Origin: Streptomyces sp. NBC_00457
GTDB lineage: Bacteria; Actinomycetota; Actinomycetes; Streptomycetales; Streptomycetaceae
Reading direction: 5' to 3'
DNA length: 64,000 nucleotides
Assembly (NCBI RefSeq): GCF_036014015.1
Contig: NZ_CP107905.1
Coordinates: 9,486,001 to 9,550,000, forward strand
Below, one piece after another: positions 1 to 8,384 of the stretch. Below the pieces are notes generated by a model. It did no database searches. It was not told the origin of the DNA and saw only the letters and a list, made by a program, of their open reading frames with translations. Each line of letters opens with the position of its first letter. The first letter of the stretch is position 1. The translations under genes were made by a program, and so were the position numbers.

Positions 1-111
1 GCCCAGATGCCGACCGTCCTCGTCCTGAGCGACGAGCTGACGGGCCCGCCGGCCTCCATGGCGTACCTCTACTCACCGTGGGCCGCGCGGCTCGGCGCGA
101 AGAAGGGCTGA
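1..111 (+). CDS. ABC transporter substrate-binding protein, C-terminal end (partial)
   Basis: Open reading frame entering from the left edge and ending in TGA at 109-111; only the last 36 residues are visible. The tail (…MAYLYSPWAARLGAKKG) looks like the C-terminus of an extracytoplasmic family 5 (peptide/nickel) binding protein. The next gene, a DppB-type permease, begins 6 bases after the stop, so this is almost certainly the binding protein of the downstream importer. Its ligand cannot be judged from this fragment. Confidence 0.6.
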   Translation, partial: AQMPTVLVLSDELTGPPASMAYLYSPWAARLGAKKG

Positions 112-117
112 ACAACC

Positions 118-1071
118 ATGATCGGCGCCCTTGGACGGCGGATCGCGGGACTGGTGGCCACCTTGCTGGCGGCATCCTTCGTGATCTTCGCCGCCGTGTA
201 CGCGGCCCCCGGCGACCCCGCCGTCTTCCTGGCCGGCGGACGCGACAAGCTCACCCCGGAGCGGCTCGCCACGGTCCGGGAGCAGTACCACCTCGACGAG
301 CCCCTGGTCGTCCAGTACGGCCGCTGGCTCTGGGACTGCGTACACCTCGACCTCGGCCGCTCCTTCCAGTACAGCGACCAGGTCACCGACCTGCTCGGGG
401 CGCGCTTTCCCACCACGCTCGCCCTCGTCGGCTACGCCACCGTCCTGTTCGTCGTCCTGGGCGTCGGCGCCGGCATCCTCGCCGCCGTCCGGCGCGGCAC
501 CTGGGTCGACTCGGCCGTGGTCGGCGGCACCACCCTCACCGCGTCCGTGCCGTCCTTCGTCGGCGGCATCGCCCTGGTCGCCCTGTTCGGCGTCGAACTC
601 GGCTGGTTCCCGGTGACGGGCGGCGGCGAGGGCTTCGCCGGAACCCTCCACCACCTGACCCTGCCCGCCGTGGCCATGGCCCTCGGCGCGCTCGCCGTCA
701 TCAGCCGGGTCACCCGCCAGGCCATGGTGGACGCGGGCACCGCCGAGCATGTGGCGGTGGCCCGGGCCGCCGGACTGCCCGAACGGGAGATCATCCGCCG
801 GCATGTCCTGCGCAACGCGCTGGGCCCGATCGTCACCATGTGCGGTCTGGTCACCGCGGGCATGCTCGCCGGCACCGTCGCCATCGAGACCGTCTTCGGG
901 ATCAGCGGCATCGGCTCCCTGCTGGTCGGCGCCATCAACAGCCATGACTTCCCGGTCGCCCAGGCGGTCCTGCTGCTCATGGTCACCTCGTACATCGTCG
1001 TCACCACCGTCGTGGACCTCGCGCACCCCCTGCTCGACCCGCGCCTCAAGAGCATGAGGAGCCCCGCATGA
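118..1071 (+). CDS. ABC importer permease, DppB/NikB type
   Basis: A 317-residue inner-membrane permease of the peptide/nickel family. An N-terminal membrane segment is followed by the usual periplasmic stretch, then a five-segment BPD_transp_1 core. The cytoplasmic coupling loop (EHVAVARAAGLPEREIIRRH) matches the EAA motif that contacts the ATPases. The start is an ATG six bases after the preceding stop. The stop overlaps the next permease start (ATGA at 1068-1071), indicating translational coupling. It pairs with the 1068-1919 product to form the channel. The substrate (di/oligopeptide, nickel chelate or other) is not determined by sequence. Confidence 0.9.
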   Translation: MIGALGRRIAGLVATLLAASFVIFAAVYAAPGDPAVFLAGGRDKLTPERLATVREQYHLDEPLVVQYGRWLWDCVHLDLGRSFQYSDQVTDLLGARFPTTLALVGYATVLFVVLGVGAGILAAVRRGTWVDSAVVGGTTLTASVPSFVGGIALVALFGVELGWFPVTGGGEGFAGTLHHLTLPAVAMALGALAVISRVTRQAMVDAGTAEHVAVARAAGLPEREIIRRHVLRNALGPIVTMCGLVTAGMLAGTVAIETVFGISGIGSLLVGAINSHDFPVAQAVLLLMVTSYIVVTTVVDLAHPLLDPRLKSMRSPA

Positions 1072-1919
1072 CCGCCGTCCCCGCCGGCGTCCTTCTCCCT
1101 CTGCGAATGCGCCCCCGCCGCCCCCTGGGCGTGCTCGTCTCCGGCGCCTTCCTCGGGCTGGTGGTGCTCGCCGCCGTACTCGCCCCACTGCTCGCGCCGT
1201 ACGCACCGGACGCCGTAGACCTGTCGTCGTCCCTGGCCGGCACCACCGGCGCCCACCCCCTCGGCACCGACGCCTCCGGCCAGGACCTGCTCTCCCGCGT
1301 CCTCTACGGAGCCCGCACGAGCCTGATCGCTCCGCTGCTGCTGCTCCTGCTGGCCGCCGTCCTCGGCGTCACCCTCGGCACGGTCGCGGCGTGGCGGGGC
1401 GGCTGGGTGGACACGCTGGTCTCCCGGATCACCGACGTCATGTACGCGTTCCCGGGCCTGCTGTTCGTCGTGCTGATCATCGCCGTGTTCGGCACCGGGA
1501 TGACCACGTCCGTGATCGCGCTCGGGCTGGCCTTCGCCCCGACGATCGCGAAGTACACCCGCAGCGTCGCCCTGGCCGAACGGTCCAAGTCCTACATCGA
1601 CGCCTACCGCGTCCAGGGCATGAGCGGCGCCCGGATCTGCGTGGCCCACCTCGTGCCCAACCTCGCCCGCTCGATCGCCGGCTATCTGGTGGTCCTGTTC
1701 GGCGAGTCCCTGATGAGCCTCGCCACCCTCAGCTACCTCGGCTTCGGCGCCCAGCCGCCCAGCTCCGACTGGGGGCTCATGGTGCAGGAGGGACAGGCCG
1801 CGATCGTCCAGGGTGCCCTGCTCCCCGCACTCGTGCCGGGTACCGCCATCGCCGCCGTCGTGGTGGCCTTCAACGTGGTCGGCGTCTGGGCCGCCGACCG
1901 GCTCGGCGCCAGGAGGTAG
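1068..1919 (+). CDS. ABC importer permease, DppC/NikC type
   Basis: A 283-residue partner permease. Residues about 20-45 form an N-terminal membrane anchor, followed by the family-typical HPLGTDASGQDLLSRVLYGA motif at about residues 63-82. The remaining membrane segments include an EAA loop near YIDAYRVQGMSGARICVAH. It overlaps the upstream permease by four bases. The ribosome site of the following ATPase (AGGAGG) lies over its own stop codon, so the five genes form one tight operon. Confidence 0.9.
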   Translation: MTAVPAGVLLPLRMRPRRPLGVLVSGAFLGLVVLAAVLAPLLAPYAPDAVDLSSSLAGTTGAHPLGTDASGQDLLSRVLYGARTSLIAPLLLLLLAAVLGVTLGTVAAWRGGWVDTLVSRITDVMYAFPGLLFVVLIIAVFGTGMTTSVIALGLAFAPTIAKYTRSVALAERSKSYIDAYRVQGMSGARICVAHLVPNLARSIAGYLVVLFGESLMSLATLSYLGFGAQPPSSDWGLMVQEGQAAIVQGALLPALVPGTAIAAVVVAFNVVGVWAADRLGARR

Positions 1920-1925
1920 CCCGCC

Positions 1926-2948
1926 ATGCTGCTCGACATCGAGAACCTGACCGTGCTGCTGCCCGGCGCCGCCCGGCCCCTGCTCGCGGACGTGTCCCTG
2001 CGGGTCCGCAGCGGAGAGGTCGTCGGCCTCGTCGGCGAATCCGGCTCCGGCAAGTCCACCACCGCCAAGGCCGTGCTGAACATCCTCCCCGACGACGCGC
2101 GGGCCGAGGGCCGCGTCCTGGTCGACGGCACCGACGCCCTGTCCCTGACCGGCGCACGGCTGCGCGAGCATCGCTCCCGCACGGTCGCCATGGTCCACCA
2201 GGACCCGCGCTCCGCGCTGAACCCGGTACGCCGGATCGGGGACTTCCTGACCGAACGGCTGGCCCGCACCGGCACCACGGACAAGCGCGCCGCCCGCGGC
2301 CGCGCCGTCGAACTCCTCGACGCCGTAGGCCTGCCGGACCCCGAACGACACGTCCGGCAGCATCCCCACGAACTGTCCGGCGGCATGCTGCAGCGCGTCG
2401 TCATCGCCGGCGCCCTCGCCACCGAGCCCGCGCTGCTGCTCGCCGACGAGGCCACCAGCGCGCTGGACGTCACCACGCAGGCCGACATCCTCGCCCTGCT
2501 GCGCACCCTGCGCGAGCAGCGCGACCTGGGGCTGCTGTTCATCACCCACGACCTGCACCTGGCCGCCGCCTACTGCGACAGGGTGTACGTCATGTACGCG
2601 GGCCGCGTCGCCGAGGAGCAGGACGCGCACCGCCTCTTCTCCGACGCCCGCCACCCCTACACCCGCGGGCTGCTGGCGTGCTCACCCGAACTGGGCGAGA
2701 CGACCCGGCCCCTGGCCCCGATCCCCGGCCGCCCGCCCTCGCTCGCGGACACGTTCCCCGGCTGCCCCTTCGCCCCCCGGTGCGCACACGCCGAACCGGC
2801 CTGCGACACCTGGCAGCCGGAGCCGCTCCCGGTCCCGGGCGGCGGCGTGGCAGCGTGCCGCCGTCTGCCCGACCTGCCGGACGTCGACGTCCCTGCCCCG
2901 TCCGACCAGCTCGATCCGGCCGCGCAGGCCACCGGGAGTACACGGTGA
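1926..2948 (+). CDS. ABC importer ATPase, DppD/OppD type
   Basis: A 340-residue cytoplasmic ATPase. Walker A is GESGSGKSTT (about residues 36-46), the signature is LSGGMLQRVVIAGAL and Walker B is LLADEATSALD. A C-terminal oligopeptide-transporter extension carries the Cys pattern CPFAPRCAHAEPAC that family members use to bind an Fe-S cluster. The ATG follows AGGAGG with good spacing. The stop overlaps the GTG of the next ATPase (GTGA at 2945-2948). Together the two ATPases drive the permease pair. Confidence 0.92.
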   Translation: MLLDIENLTVLLPGAARPLLADVSLRVRSGEVVGLVGESGSGKSTTAKAVLNILPDDARAEGRVLVDGTDALSLTGARLREHRSRTVAMVHQDPRSALNPVRRIGDFLTERLARTGTTDKRAARGRAVELLDAVGLPDPERHVRQHPHELSGGMLQRVVIAGALATEPALLLADEATSALDVTTQADILALLRTLREQRDLGLLFITHDLHLAAAYCDRVYVMYAGRVAEEQDAHRLFSDARHPYTRGLLACSPELGETTRPLAPIPGRPPSLADTFPGCPFAPRCAHAEPACDTWQPEPLPVPGGGVAACRRLPDLPDVDVPAPSDQLDPAAQATGSTR

Positions 2949-3754
2949 AGGAAATCGCCACGCCCCTGCTCGTCGTCGACGCCGTGCGCAAGACCTACCG
3001 GCTGCCGGACGGCGACCGGCTCACCGCCGCCGACCAGGTCTCCTTCACCGTTCCCCGCGGCGGCTCCGTCGGCATCGTGGGGGAGTCCGGGTCGGGCAAG
3101 AGCACCGTCGCCCGGATGCTCGTCGGCCTGACCCGGCCCGACTCCGGCACGATCACGGTGAACGGAAAGGACCGCACACCCGGCCGCGGACGACGCACCC
3201 GCCGCGACCGGCTGGCCCGGGCACGTGAGATCCAGATGGTCTTCCAGGACCCCTACGTCTCACTCGACCCGCGGCTCACGGCCCGCCAGTGCCTGCGCAT
3301 CGCGCTCGGGCTGCACGGCCACCCCTCGACGGACACCCATGTCGCCGCCCTGCTCGACCAGGTCGGCCTGGGCACCCGCGAGGCGGACGCCAAGCCGCAC
3401 GAACTCTCCGGCGGCCAGCGGCAGCGCCTCGCCATCGCCCGGGCACTCGCCGTCGAACCACGGATCCTGGTCCTCGACGAAGCGGTCGCCGCGCTCGACG
3501 TGTCGATCCAGGCCCAGATCCTCCAGCTCCTCGGCGACATCCGACGCGCCACGGGCGTGGCGCTCGTCTTCGTCAGCCATGACCTGGCCGTCGTGCACCA
3601 CATCACCGACGAGACGGTGGTGATGCGCCGGGGTGTCGTGGTCGAGCAGGGCCCGACCCCGAGCGTGCTCAGCGCCCCCGAGCACGCGTACACCCGGCGG
3701 CTCCTCGCCTCGGTGCCCCGCCAGGGCTGGGACCCGGCCGAAGCCCGGCTGTAG
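2945..3754 (+). CDS. ABC importer ATPase, DppF/OppF type
   Basis: A 269-residue ATPase starting at the GTG that overlaps the previous stop. Walker A is GESGSGKST, the Q-loop lies near MVFQDPYVSLDP, the signature is LSGGQRQRLAIARAL and Walker B is LVLDEAVAALD, with an H-loop at VSHD. It lacks the long C-terminal Cys extension of its partner, as is common for the F subunit in actinomycetes. It is the last gene of the importer operon; 181 bases without a gene follow. Confidence 0.92.
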   Translation: MKEIATPLLVVDAVRKTYRLPDGDRLTAADQVSFTVPRGGSVGIVGESGSGKSTVARMLVGLTRPDSGTITVNGKDRTPGRGRRTRRDRLARAREIQMVFQDPYVSLDPRLTARQCLRIALGLHGHPSTDTHVAALLDQVGLGTREADAKPHELSGGQRQRLAIARALAVEPRILVLDEAVAALDVSIQAQILQLLGDIRRATGVALVFVSHDLAVVHHITDETVVMRRGVVVEQGPTPSVLSAPEHAYTRRLLASVPRQGWDPAEARL

Positions 3755-3882
3755 GGGCCCGGCGGCCGGTGGGGGAGGGCGCGTCCGGGATACCGCCGTC
3801 CGGGGTGCCGGGGTAACCCGTGTGATCGCCCCGAATGGTGGGACCGTCCGGTTCGGCTGACGGTGGATCACGTCAAGGCCGG

Positions 3883-3919
3883 GTCACCCAGCTGGCGAAA
3901 CGCCAGCTGCCCGGGTGTG
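3883..3919 (+). promoter_or_regulatory. Hairpin in the leader of the His-rich secreted protein gene
   Basis: CAGCTGGCG (3889-3897), AAA, CGCCAGCTG (3901-3909) make a perfect 9-bp stem. GTCACCC and GGGTGTGAC flank it and extend the pairing to about 3883-3919. It ends a few bases before the GGAAGG ribosome site of the gene starting at 3936. It could be an mRNA leader structure or an operator. I could not match it to a known riboswitch. Confidence 0.45.
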
Positions 3920-3935
3920 ACGGAAGGATTCACAG

Positions 3936-4592
3936 ATGCGCTCTGCACGCATGCTGGCCGCGACAGCCGCGGCCACGGCCGCGCTCGCGATCGCCGCACC
4001 CGCCTACGCCGACTCGACAGGTGAGTGGGACCGCGACGACTCCTCCTACGGCAAGGAGAAGGACCACGACGAAGACTCTTCCTACGGCAAGAAGCACGAC
4101 AAGGACAGCAGGCACGACATGCCGCGCGGCGGGATGCACACGGGTGGCGGAGCGCTGGCCCTGGTGAACCAGGACGACTGGGGCTCGGCCAGGGACCCCA
4201 AGCACGACCCGAACACCTACCGGGACGACCACGGCCGAAGCGACGAGGACTCCTGGGGCCACCGGCACGACGGTGAGCACGGCAAGGACTCGGGGCGCGG
4301 TGAACACGACCATGAGCACGGCGGCGACGCGGGACGCGGCGAGCACGACCCGGGGCGGGGCGAGCACGACCACGACTCGGGGCGCGGCGAGCACAACCAC
4401 GACGAGGGGCGCGGCGAGCACCACGACCAGTCCGGGAAGCCCGACCACCACAAGCCGCGCGGCGGCGTGCACACCGGCGGCGGCGCGCTCGCCTCACCGG
4501 GCGTGACGGCCGCCGGGCTGGCCATGCTGGGCGTGGCCGGGACCGGCATGTACGCGCTGCGGCGCAAGCAGGCCCCCGAGGGCGCGGCCTGA
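3936..4592 (+). CDS. Secreted His/Asp-rich repeat protein with C-terminal membrane anchor
   Basis: A 218-residue protein of unknown function. A signal peptide (about residues 1-28, ending APAYA) is followed by a highly charged low-complexity region. The core (about 110-160) repeats GRGEH units such as GRGEHDHD and GRGEHNHDE. Two copies of RGG(M/V)HTGGGALA occur, near residue 67 and again near 175. The second copy is followed by a hydrophobic segment (GVTAAGLAMLGVAGTGMYAL) and an RRK tail, the layout of a sortase sorting signal without LPXTG. A class F sortase is encoded 128 bases downstream. The dense His/Asp repeats suggest metal or polymer binding. The ATG at 3936 has GGAAGG upstream and gives an intact signal peptide. 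Confidence 0.75.
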   Translation: MRSARMLAATAAATAALAIAAPAYADSTGEWDRDDSSYGKEKDHDEDSSYGKKHDKDSRHDMPRGGMHTGGGALALVNQDDWGSARDPKHDPNTYRDDHGRSDEDSWGHRHDGEHGKDSGRGEHDHEHGGDAGRGEHDPGRGEHDHDSGRGEHNHDEGRGEHHDQSGKPDHHKPRGGVHTGGGALASPGVTAAGLAMLGVAGTGMYALRRKQAPEGAA

Positions 4593-4720
4593 CTGCCCGA
4601 TGCCGACGACATGACCGCCGAGGCCGCCGCACGTCCCCCTGGCGTCGTGGCGGCCCGGCTCGCCCTTCCGGCGAGATCGCGAGATGAGTCCGCTGCCGTG
4701 CCCGAGTGAGGTGGTGTCCG

Positions 4721-5410
4721 ATGGCAGCCAGCCCTCCTTCCCCTACCGACGCCGAAACGGCGCCCACGTCGCTGGGATCCCGCAGACTCGCGACGATCTT
4801 CTGGAGTGGGGTCGCCCTGGTCGTCGTGGCAGTGAGCGTGTTCGGCGGTGAGGACGAGCCGTCCGGAACCGGACACGCGCACCATGCCGCACCGGCCGCC
4901 ACGTCGTCGGCGTCCCCGGCCTCGTCCTCTTCCGCGACGCCCCGAGCCGGAAAGCACATGCCGCGGTCCACACCGATCCGTCTGCGTATCCCGAAGATCT
5001 CGGTCGACGCGCCCTTCACCCCTCTCGCCATCGGCCGCTCGGGACAGCTTGAGGCCCCACCGGCGGACGAGGTCAATCTCGTGGGCTGGTACGCCAAGGG
5101 CGTGTCCCCGGGGGAGGCGGGTACGTCGATCATCGCCGGGCACGTGGACACGGCGACGTCTCCGGCCGTGTTCGCGGAACTCGGCGAGCTGGAGAAGGGC
5201 GACCGGTTCCGGGTGAAGCGAGCCGACCGGCGCATCGCGACGTTCGTGGTCGACAGCGTGGAGACCTTCGAGAAGGACAGCTTCCCCGACGAGCGGGTGT
5301 ACGCCGACACCCCGCAGGCCCAGGTCCGGCTCATCACCTGCGCCGGGGACTACGACCGCAGCGCCAAGGACTACACGGAGAACCTCGTCGTCTTCGCCCA
5401 CCTCGTCTGA
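4721..5410 (+). CDS. Class F sortase
   Basis: A 229-residue membrane-anchored cysteine transpeptidase. There is a short cytoplasmic N-terminus, a membrane segment (about residues 24-42), a Ser/Ala/Pro-rich linker, then the sortase beta-barrel. The catalytic His is in AGHVDT and the catalytic Cys in LITCAGDYD; the Arg is probably the one in YDRSAK. The ATG at 4721 is preferred over the upstream GTG at 4706 because GAGGTGG lies six bases before it. It sits just downstream of the secreted His-rich protein, the most likely local substrate. Class F sortases in actinomycetes generally have poorly defined sorting signals. Confidence 0.85.
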   Translation: MAASPPSPTDAETAPTSLGSRRLATIFWSGVALVVVAVSVFGGEDEPSGTGHAHHAAPAATSSASPASSSSATPRAGKHMPRSTPIRLRIPKISVDAPFTPLAIGRSGQLEAPPADEVNLVGWYAKGVSPGEAGTSIIAGHVDTATSPAVFAELGELEKGDRFRVKRADRRIATFVVDSVETFEKDSFPDERVYADTPQAQVRLITCAGDYDRSAKDYTENLVVFAHLV

Positions 5411-5523
5411 GGTCGGCCCGTGTGCCCGTGTGTGCTCCATGTGGGCCTGCAGGACGGGCCGTTGTCAGTGCCGCGCGCTAGCGTCCTTGGCATCGGCTTT
5501 CAGCCACATTTCCGGGAGGATCC

Positions 5524-5937
5524 ATGGCCTCGCGCCTCAACCCATACCTCAGCTTCGACGGCGACGCCAGGCAGGCGTTGGAGTTCTACCAAGAGGTCTT
5601 CGGCGGCACGCTGAAGGTCAACACCTACGGCGAGTTCGGGCAGTCGGACGCGCCCAACGCCGACAAGATCATGCACGGCATGCTGGAGACCCCGAGCGGC
5701 TACACCCTGATGGGCGCCGACGCCCCGCCCGGAATGCCGAACAACCCGGGCAACAACTTCTCCGTGAGTCTGAGCGGCGACGACGACGCCGAGCTGCGCG
5801 GGTACTGGGAGAAGTTGTCCGACGGCGGCACCGTGTCCGTGCCGTTCGAGAAGCAGATGTGGGGCGACATCTTCGGGATGTGCACGGACCGCTTCGGCAT
5901 CCCGTGGATGGTCGACATCGTCCAGCAGAGCAGCTGA
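5524..5937 (+). CDS. VOC/PhnB-like glyoxalase-fold protein
   Basis: A 137-residue protein of the PhnB/3-demethylubiquinone methyltransferase-like vicinal oxygen chelate family. It opens with LNPYLSFDGDARQALEFYQEVFGG and ends with FGMCTDRFGIPWMVDI, both characteristic of the family. The ATG is preceded by GGGAGGAT. Members of this group are mostly of unknown substrate and commonly lack a demonstrated metal-dependent activity. It is a single gene closed by a strong terminator-like hairpin eight bases after the stop. Confidence 0.85.
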   Translation: MASRLNPYLSFDGDARQALEFYQEVFGGTLKVNTYGEFGQSDAPNADKIMHGMLETPSGYTLMGADAPPGMPNNPGNNFSVSLSGDDDAELRGYWEKLSDGGTVSVPFEKQMWGDIFGMCTDRFGIPWMVDIVQQSS

Positions 5938-5944
5938 CTGCAGC

Positions 5945-5985
5945 CGCCCGCCGACGGCCCCTCTGTTCGGGGCCGTCGGCGGGCG
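5945..5985 (+). terminator. Strong hairpin terminator after the VOC gene
   Basis: A perfect 17-bp stem: CGCCCGCCGACGGCCCC (5945-5961), a 7-base loop, then GGGGCCGTCGGCGGGCG (5969-5985). It lies between two convergent genes and can act in both directions. There is no U-tract, as is usual in high-GC actinomycetes. Confidence 0.8.
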
Positions 5986-6024
5986 TACCTGTGGCGCGAC
6001 TCCCGTGCCGACTCGAGCCTCGGC

Positions 6025-6693
6025 TCACTGGAGCGCGGCGCCTTGGGCAGCCCGGCGGTCTTCCTGCGCCGAGGTGAGGGCACGGACCATCAGTGCGCCC
6101 GCCACGGCCGCACCCACCATGGCCGCGTCGGCCGCCAGCAGCACCCCGACATCGGAGTAGGCACGCGCGATGACCTCGTCCTTGGAGTCGGTGTACATCA
6201 GCCCCACTCCGCTGACCAACCCGACCAGCCACAGTGCCCACCACCAGTTCACGACGCGCGGCAGCGGCCGATCGGGGACGCCGGTGCGGTGAATGTCGGC
6301 GACGAGGCCGCGGGGGATCCACAGGTTCGCGATGGGGATGATCCAGCCGAGGTAGATCCACGGCCAGGCGTATCGGGGCCGCTGTCCCGAAAGGACGTAG
6401 GCGTTGTCCCGGACGCGCCACAGCCAGGTGATGAAGGCGATGGCGCAGACCACCGTGGCCGCGTCTCCCAGGGAACTGACGATGTGGTAGGCGTCCTCGA
6501 GGCCGGTCAGCGGGCGGTGTACGCCGTCGCCCTGGTCCGGTGGTCCGGAAGCCGGCTGTCCCGCTGCCGCGAGCCGGATCTGCCAGACGGCTCGGGCCGC
6601 CCAGGCCGCACCGACGAGGACGAGGGCGGCGACGGCGCACAGGGCGGTTCCGCGGACCGGGCGTAGGGCCGACGGGGCTATTTGATCTTTCAC
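6025..6693 (-). CDS. DUF4328-like membrane protein
   Basis: A 222-residue predicted membrane protein with about four hydrophobic segments. It has the family-like pattern FITWLWRVRDNAYVLSG followed by PWIYLGWIIPIANLWIPRG and NWWWALWLVG. The GTG at 6693 is preferred because a CAGGAT ribosome site precedes it and it puts the first membrane segment near the N-terminus; an upstream alternative start at 6777 would add 28 unlikely residues. Function is unknown. It is transcribed alone and converges on the VOC gene terminator. Confidence 0.75.
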   Translation of the reverse strand: MKDQIAPSALRPVRGTALCAVAALVLVGAAWAARAVWQIRLAAAGQPASGPPDQGDGVHRPLTGLEDAYHIVSSLGDAATVVCAIAFITWLWRVRDNAYVLSGQRPRYAWPWIYLGWIIPIANLWIPRGLVADIHRTGVPDRPLPRVVNWWWALWLVGLVSGVGLMYTDSKDEVIARAYSDVGVLLAADAAMVGAAVAGALMVRALTSAQEDRRAAQGAALQ

Positions 6694-6789
6694 CCGGACA
6701 TCCTGCCGTGCGGGCAACCGCCCGCGCCAGATACCCAGGGTGACAGTGCCGTGCGCAACCGGACACGGCACCGTCACGAAGACGGGTGG

Positions 6790-8253
6790 TCAGACCGCCA
6801 TGGCCGGATAGGTCGGGTACTCCACCCCGGAGACGTGCTGGACGACACGGATGACCTGGCAGGAGTAGCCGAACTCGTTGTCGTACCAGAGGTAGAGGAT
6901 GGCGTTGTCGCCGTCGACCTTCGTGGCGCCGGCGTCGACGATCGAGGCGTGGCGGGAGCCGATGAAGTCGCTGGAGACGGCGTCGGGGGCGCTGGTGAAG
7001 TCGATCTGGCGTCGCAGGGGCGAGGTGAGCGAGACGTCGCGGAGGTGGTCCAGAACCTCTTCGCGGGTGGTCTCGCGGCCGAGCCGCAGGCTGAGGATGG
7101 CGATCGAGACGTCCGGGACCGGGACCCGGATCGAGCTGCCGGTGATCGGGGCCTTGAGGTCGGGCAGAGCCTTGGCGACGGCGGAGGCGGCGCCCGTCTC
7201 GGTGATCACCATGTTGAGCGGCGCGGAGCGGCCACGCCGGTCGGCCTTGTGGTAATTGTCCAGCAGGTTCTGGTCGTTGGTGAACGAGTGGACGGTCTCC
7301 ACGTGGCCGCGCAGCACGCCGTACTCGTCGGCCATCGCCTTCAGCGGCGGGACGATCGCGTTGGTGGTGCAGGAGGCACAGGACAGGATCTGCTCGTCCG
7401 GTTTGATCGTGTCGTGGTTGACGCCGTGCACGATGTTGGGGACGTCGCCCTTGCCCGGCGCGGTCAGCACGACCTTGTCGATGCCGGGGCGCAGATGCTG
7501 GGACAGGCCCTCGCGGTCGCGCCACTTGCCGGTGTTGTCGATGAGGATGGCGTCCTTGATGCCGTACGCCGTGTAGTCGACCTCGGACGGGTCGCTCGCG
7601 TAGATCATCTTGATCTCGTTGCCGTTGGCGATGATCGTGCTGTTCGCCTCGTCGACGGTGATGGTGCCCTGGAACTGGCCGTGGATGGAGTCGCGGCGCA
7701 GCAGCGAGGCGCGCTTGACGAGATCCTCGACGGCCCGCTCGCCGCCCTGGCGCACGACCACGGCGCGCAGCCGCAGACCGTTGCCGGAGCCGGCCTTCTC
7801 GATCAGCAGCCGGGCGACGAGGCGGCCGATGCGGCCGAAGCCGTAGAGGACGACGTCACGCGGCTCACGGCGCTCGATCTTGTTGGCTCCCGTGGCGCCG
7901 GCTACGGCCTCGGCGGTGAACTCGGCCACCGACAGACCCCGGTCGTCGGCCCGGTACGTCTCCGCCAGCATGCCGAGGTCGATCTGCGAGGGGCCGAGAT
8001 CGAGCGCGGTGATGGCCCGCAGGAACGGCAGGGTGTCCGTGACCGACAGTTCCTCGCCGGCGATCTGCCGGGCGAAGCGGTGTGTCTTGAGGATGCTCAC
8101 CACCGACTTGTTCACCAGAGAGCGGCTGTGCAGCAGGACGGTCACGTCCCGCTCGCGGTGCAGCTTCCCGATGATCGGGATCATCGACTCCGCGATCTCC
8201 TCGCGGTTCTTCCAGTTGGTGAACGAGTCCTCGGTGACAGTCACAGGATCCAT
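6790..8253 (-). CDS. gap: Glyceraldehyde-3-phosphate dehydrogenase, long form
   Basis: A 487-residue NAD(P)-dependent GAPDH. The first ~125 residues form an extension absent from the classical 335-residue enzyme. The dinucleotide fold begins at VVLYGFGRIGRLVARLL. The catalytic Cys lies in SCASCTTNAIVP, and the C-terminal WYDNEFGYSCQVIR motif is intact. Long-form GAPDHs occur in many actinomycetes as a second isozyme besides the glycolytic one; their direction (glycolytic or gluconeogenic) is not shown by sequence. No pathway neighbours are present. Confidence 0.92.
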   Translation of the reverse strand: MDPVTVTEDSFTNWKNREEIAESMIPIIGKLHRERDVTVLLHSRSLVNKSVVSILKTHRFARQIAGEELSVTDTLPFLRAITALDLGPSQIDLGMLAETYRADDRGLSVAEFTAEAVAGATGANKIERREPRDVVLYGFGRIGRLVARLLIEKAGSGNGLRLRAVVVRQGGERAVEDLVKRASLLRRDSIHGQFQGTITVDEANSTIIANGNEIKMIYASDPSEVDYTAYGIKDAILIDNTGKWRDREGLSQHLRPGIDKVVLTAPGKGDVPNIVHGVNHDTIKPDEQILSCASCTTNAIVPPLKAMADEYGVLRGHVETVHSFTNDQNLLDNYHKADRRGRSAPLNMVITETGAASAVAKALPDLKAPITGSSIRVPVPDVSIAILSLRLGRETTREEVLDHLRDVSLTSPLRRQIDFTSAPDAVSSDFIGSRHASIVDAGATKVDGDNAILYLWYDNEFGYSCQVIRVVQHVSGVEYPTYPAMAV

Positions 8254-8384
8254 CTCTTTCGAGCTAGGTAGCGCTCAGATGGTAACGGCACGCTCGTTCG
8301 ATCGACGGAGGTGGGTCGACGGGTGTCCGGTATGTGCAGTTCCTTCGGTGTCGGAGTTCGCGGCCGGGATCGGCACCGTGACGG

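Noticed and set aside
1..3754. Assignment of the peptide/nickel-type importer to the siderophore system
   Set aside because: It is 9 kb away with unrelated genes between, has no iron box, and the FecCD-type importer already fills that role.
3755..3935. Riboswitch (for example ydaO/c-di-AMP type) upstream of the His-rich protein
   Set aside because: There is a good hairpin but I could not match the conserved core of any riboswitch class, so only a structured leader is reported.
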